64,000 nucleotides of DNA from Anaerovibrio sp. JC8 (GTDB taxonomy: Bacteria; Bacillota; Negativicutes; Selenomonadales; Selenomonadaceae): positions 62,001-126,000 of the forward strand of contig NZ_ANBM01000001.1 in the NCBI RefSeq assembly GCF_002100115.1. Reading direction: 5' to 3'. The notes beneath the pieces were generated by a model, which was given only the letters and a program-made list of their open reading frames with translations, was not told the DNA's origin and did no database searches. This document shows, piece after piece, positions 63,355 to 64,000 of this stretch. Made by a program: the position numbers and the translations under genes. Position 1 is the stretch's first letter, and each line of letters opens with the position of its first letter.

Positions 63355-63382
63355 AATATAGAAATATTTAGTTTTTATGCAA
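63355..63382 (-). promoter_or_regulatory. Possible promoter of the hydrogenase operon
   Basis: TTGCAT (63377-63382) and TATATT (63355-63360) are 16 bases apart on the minus strand, about 100 bases before hydA. A second -10-like TAAAAT lies nearby, so the exact start is uncertain. Confidence 0.4.
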
Positions 63383-63408
63383 TTATTAAATATAACTATA
63401 GATAAATT

Positions 63409-63432
63409 AAGGGATGGTCCCTACCATCCCTT
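63409..63432 (-). terminator. Hairpin after hydF
   Basis: Perfect 10-bp stem AAGGGATGGT/ACCATCCCTT with a 4-base loop, 21 bases beyond the hydF stop; the following minus-strand tract AATTTATC is only moderately T-rich. Confidence 0.6.
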
Positions 63433-63453
63433 TTATATTTAATATGTTATAGT

Positions 63454-64000
63454 TCACATAACAATTTTGTCCAAAATTCCCGTCAAGTGGGCAATGGTAA
63501 CCCCATAATTTGTCATTGGCACGGCCATCTCCCTGGCCCGTTCGATTCTGGACAATACATAGCGGCGGTTAAACATACAGCCACCACATTGAATAATCAA
63601 ATCATACTTAGTGAGCTCCTGCGGAAAATCCGTGCCACTAACCACATCGACCTGCAGCCCCTCCCCGAAGCGCTGCCGCAACAGCCGTGGTATTTTAACA
63701 CGTCCAATATCCTCAGCCAAAGGAGCGTGGGTACAGCATTCTGCTATGAGCACCCGGGATTTTTCTGTGAGGCTGTCAATATGATGTGCACCCTCCACGT
63801 AATATTTTAAATCCCCCTTATAAGCTGCAAACAACACGGAAAAGGAGGTCAGCCTGCTTGCCGCCGGCTTATGCTCAAACACCAGCTTAAAGGCCTGGGA
63901 ATCAGTAATAATAAGCTGCGGTGCTTCCTTCAGCCGGCTCAGGGTGAGCTCCAGCTTATCAGTGGTGGTTGATACCACTGTACATTTCCTGTCCAGCAGT
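63454..64000 (-). CDS. hydF: [FeFe] hydrogenase maturation GTPase HydF (C-terminal part, runs off the right edge)
   Basis: The last 181 residues of HydF, the scaffold that carries the 2Fe precursor of the H-cluster. The frame is open to the window edge. The iron-sulfur ligand region is complete: CTHAPLAEDIGRVKIPRLLR, then about 50 residues later IIQCGGCMFNRRYVLSRI, matching the family's CxH...CxxC pattern. The GTPase domain lies outside the window. Its place just upstream of hydA supports a shared function. Confidence 0.93.
   Translation of the reverse strand, partial: LLDRKCTVVSTTTDKLELTLSRLKEAPQLIITDSQAFKLVFEHKPAASRLTSFSVLFAAYKGDLKYYVEGAHHIDSLTEKSRVLIAECCTHAPLAEDIGRVKIPRLLRQRFGEGLQVDVVSGTDFPQELTKYDLIIQCGGCMFNRRYVLSRIERAREMAVPMTNYGVTIAHLTGILDKIVM

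Overview
The window reads as chromosome of a diderm Firmicute of the class Negativicutes (Selenomonas/Anaerovibrio-like; genus not determinable from this sequence). Gene content and order are Firmicute-like: maf-radC-mreBCD-mrdA-minCDE-rodA, the TIGR03960/TIGR03936 pair with rng, and rpsB-tsf-pyrH-frr-uppS-cdsA-dxr-rseP-ispG. Yet there is a 2003-residue autotransporter with an outer-membrane beta-barrel, which needs an outer membrane. An [FeFe] hydrogenase, HydF and small clostridial-type ferredoxin indicate an anaerobe. No tRNA, rRNA, CRISPR array, insertion sequence or prophage was seen.

Layout. 1-13.3 kb: a leftward run for cell-envelope precursors, translation and RNA processing (ispG, rseP, dxr, cdsA, uppS, ferredoxin, frr, pyrH, tsf, rpsB, rng, the radical-SAM pair, rodA), broken by internal terminators and a structured rpsB leader. 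13.4-20.5 kb: an accessory block, the giant autotransporter plus a DUF4258/YgiT toxin-antitoxin-like pair, lying between minE and rodA inside the otherwise conserved cell-shape cluster. 20.6-28.5 kb: minEDC, mrdA, mreDCB, radC, maf and a DUF4321 gene. 28.5-36.9 kb: a frameshifted acyltransferase, a TVP38/DedA protein, corA with an elaborate leader, small orphan genes, a hybrid histidine kinase, a diguanylate cyclase and a 3D-domain secreted protein. 37-47 kb: a long glutamine synthetase, an HlyD-like protein, a uridine-kinase-like protein, the PiT phosphate transporter with its DUF47 partner, an aminotransferase and aspartokinase. 46.6-56.6 kb: ruvC, yebC, a candidate structured RNA, tyrS, PBP1A, mutS2 and a U32 peptidase. 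56.7-64 kb: a stand-alone cobI-like gene, an FTR-like protein with thioredoxin, deoD, a HAD phosphatase, and an apparently exported [FeFe]-hydrogenase/HybA/HybB module beside hydF.

Most interesting signals: (1) the corA leader, with a promoter, a 31-codon acidic and proline-rich leader peptide resembling MgtL in character, and a hairpin that encloses the corA ribosome-binding site; (2) the autotransporter leader, with a well-initiated 29-codon open reading frame carrying an 8-G tract, followed by a terminator-like hairpin that only the +1 frame would translate through, suggesting phase-variable attenuation; (3) a rod-like, centrally bulged RNA between tyrS and yebC that resembles 6S RNA; (4) a Tat-signal [FeFe] hydrogenase wired to a HybB/NrfD-type membrane subunit; (5) an FTR-like six-cysteine mini-protein in an operon with thioredoxin.
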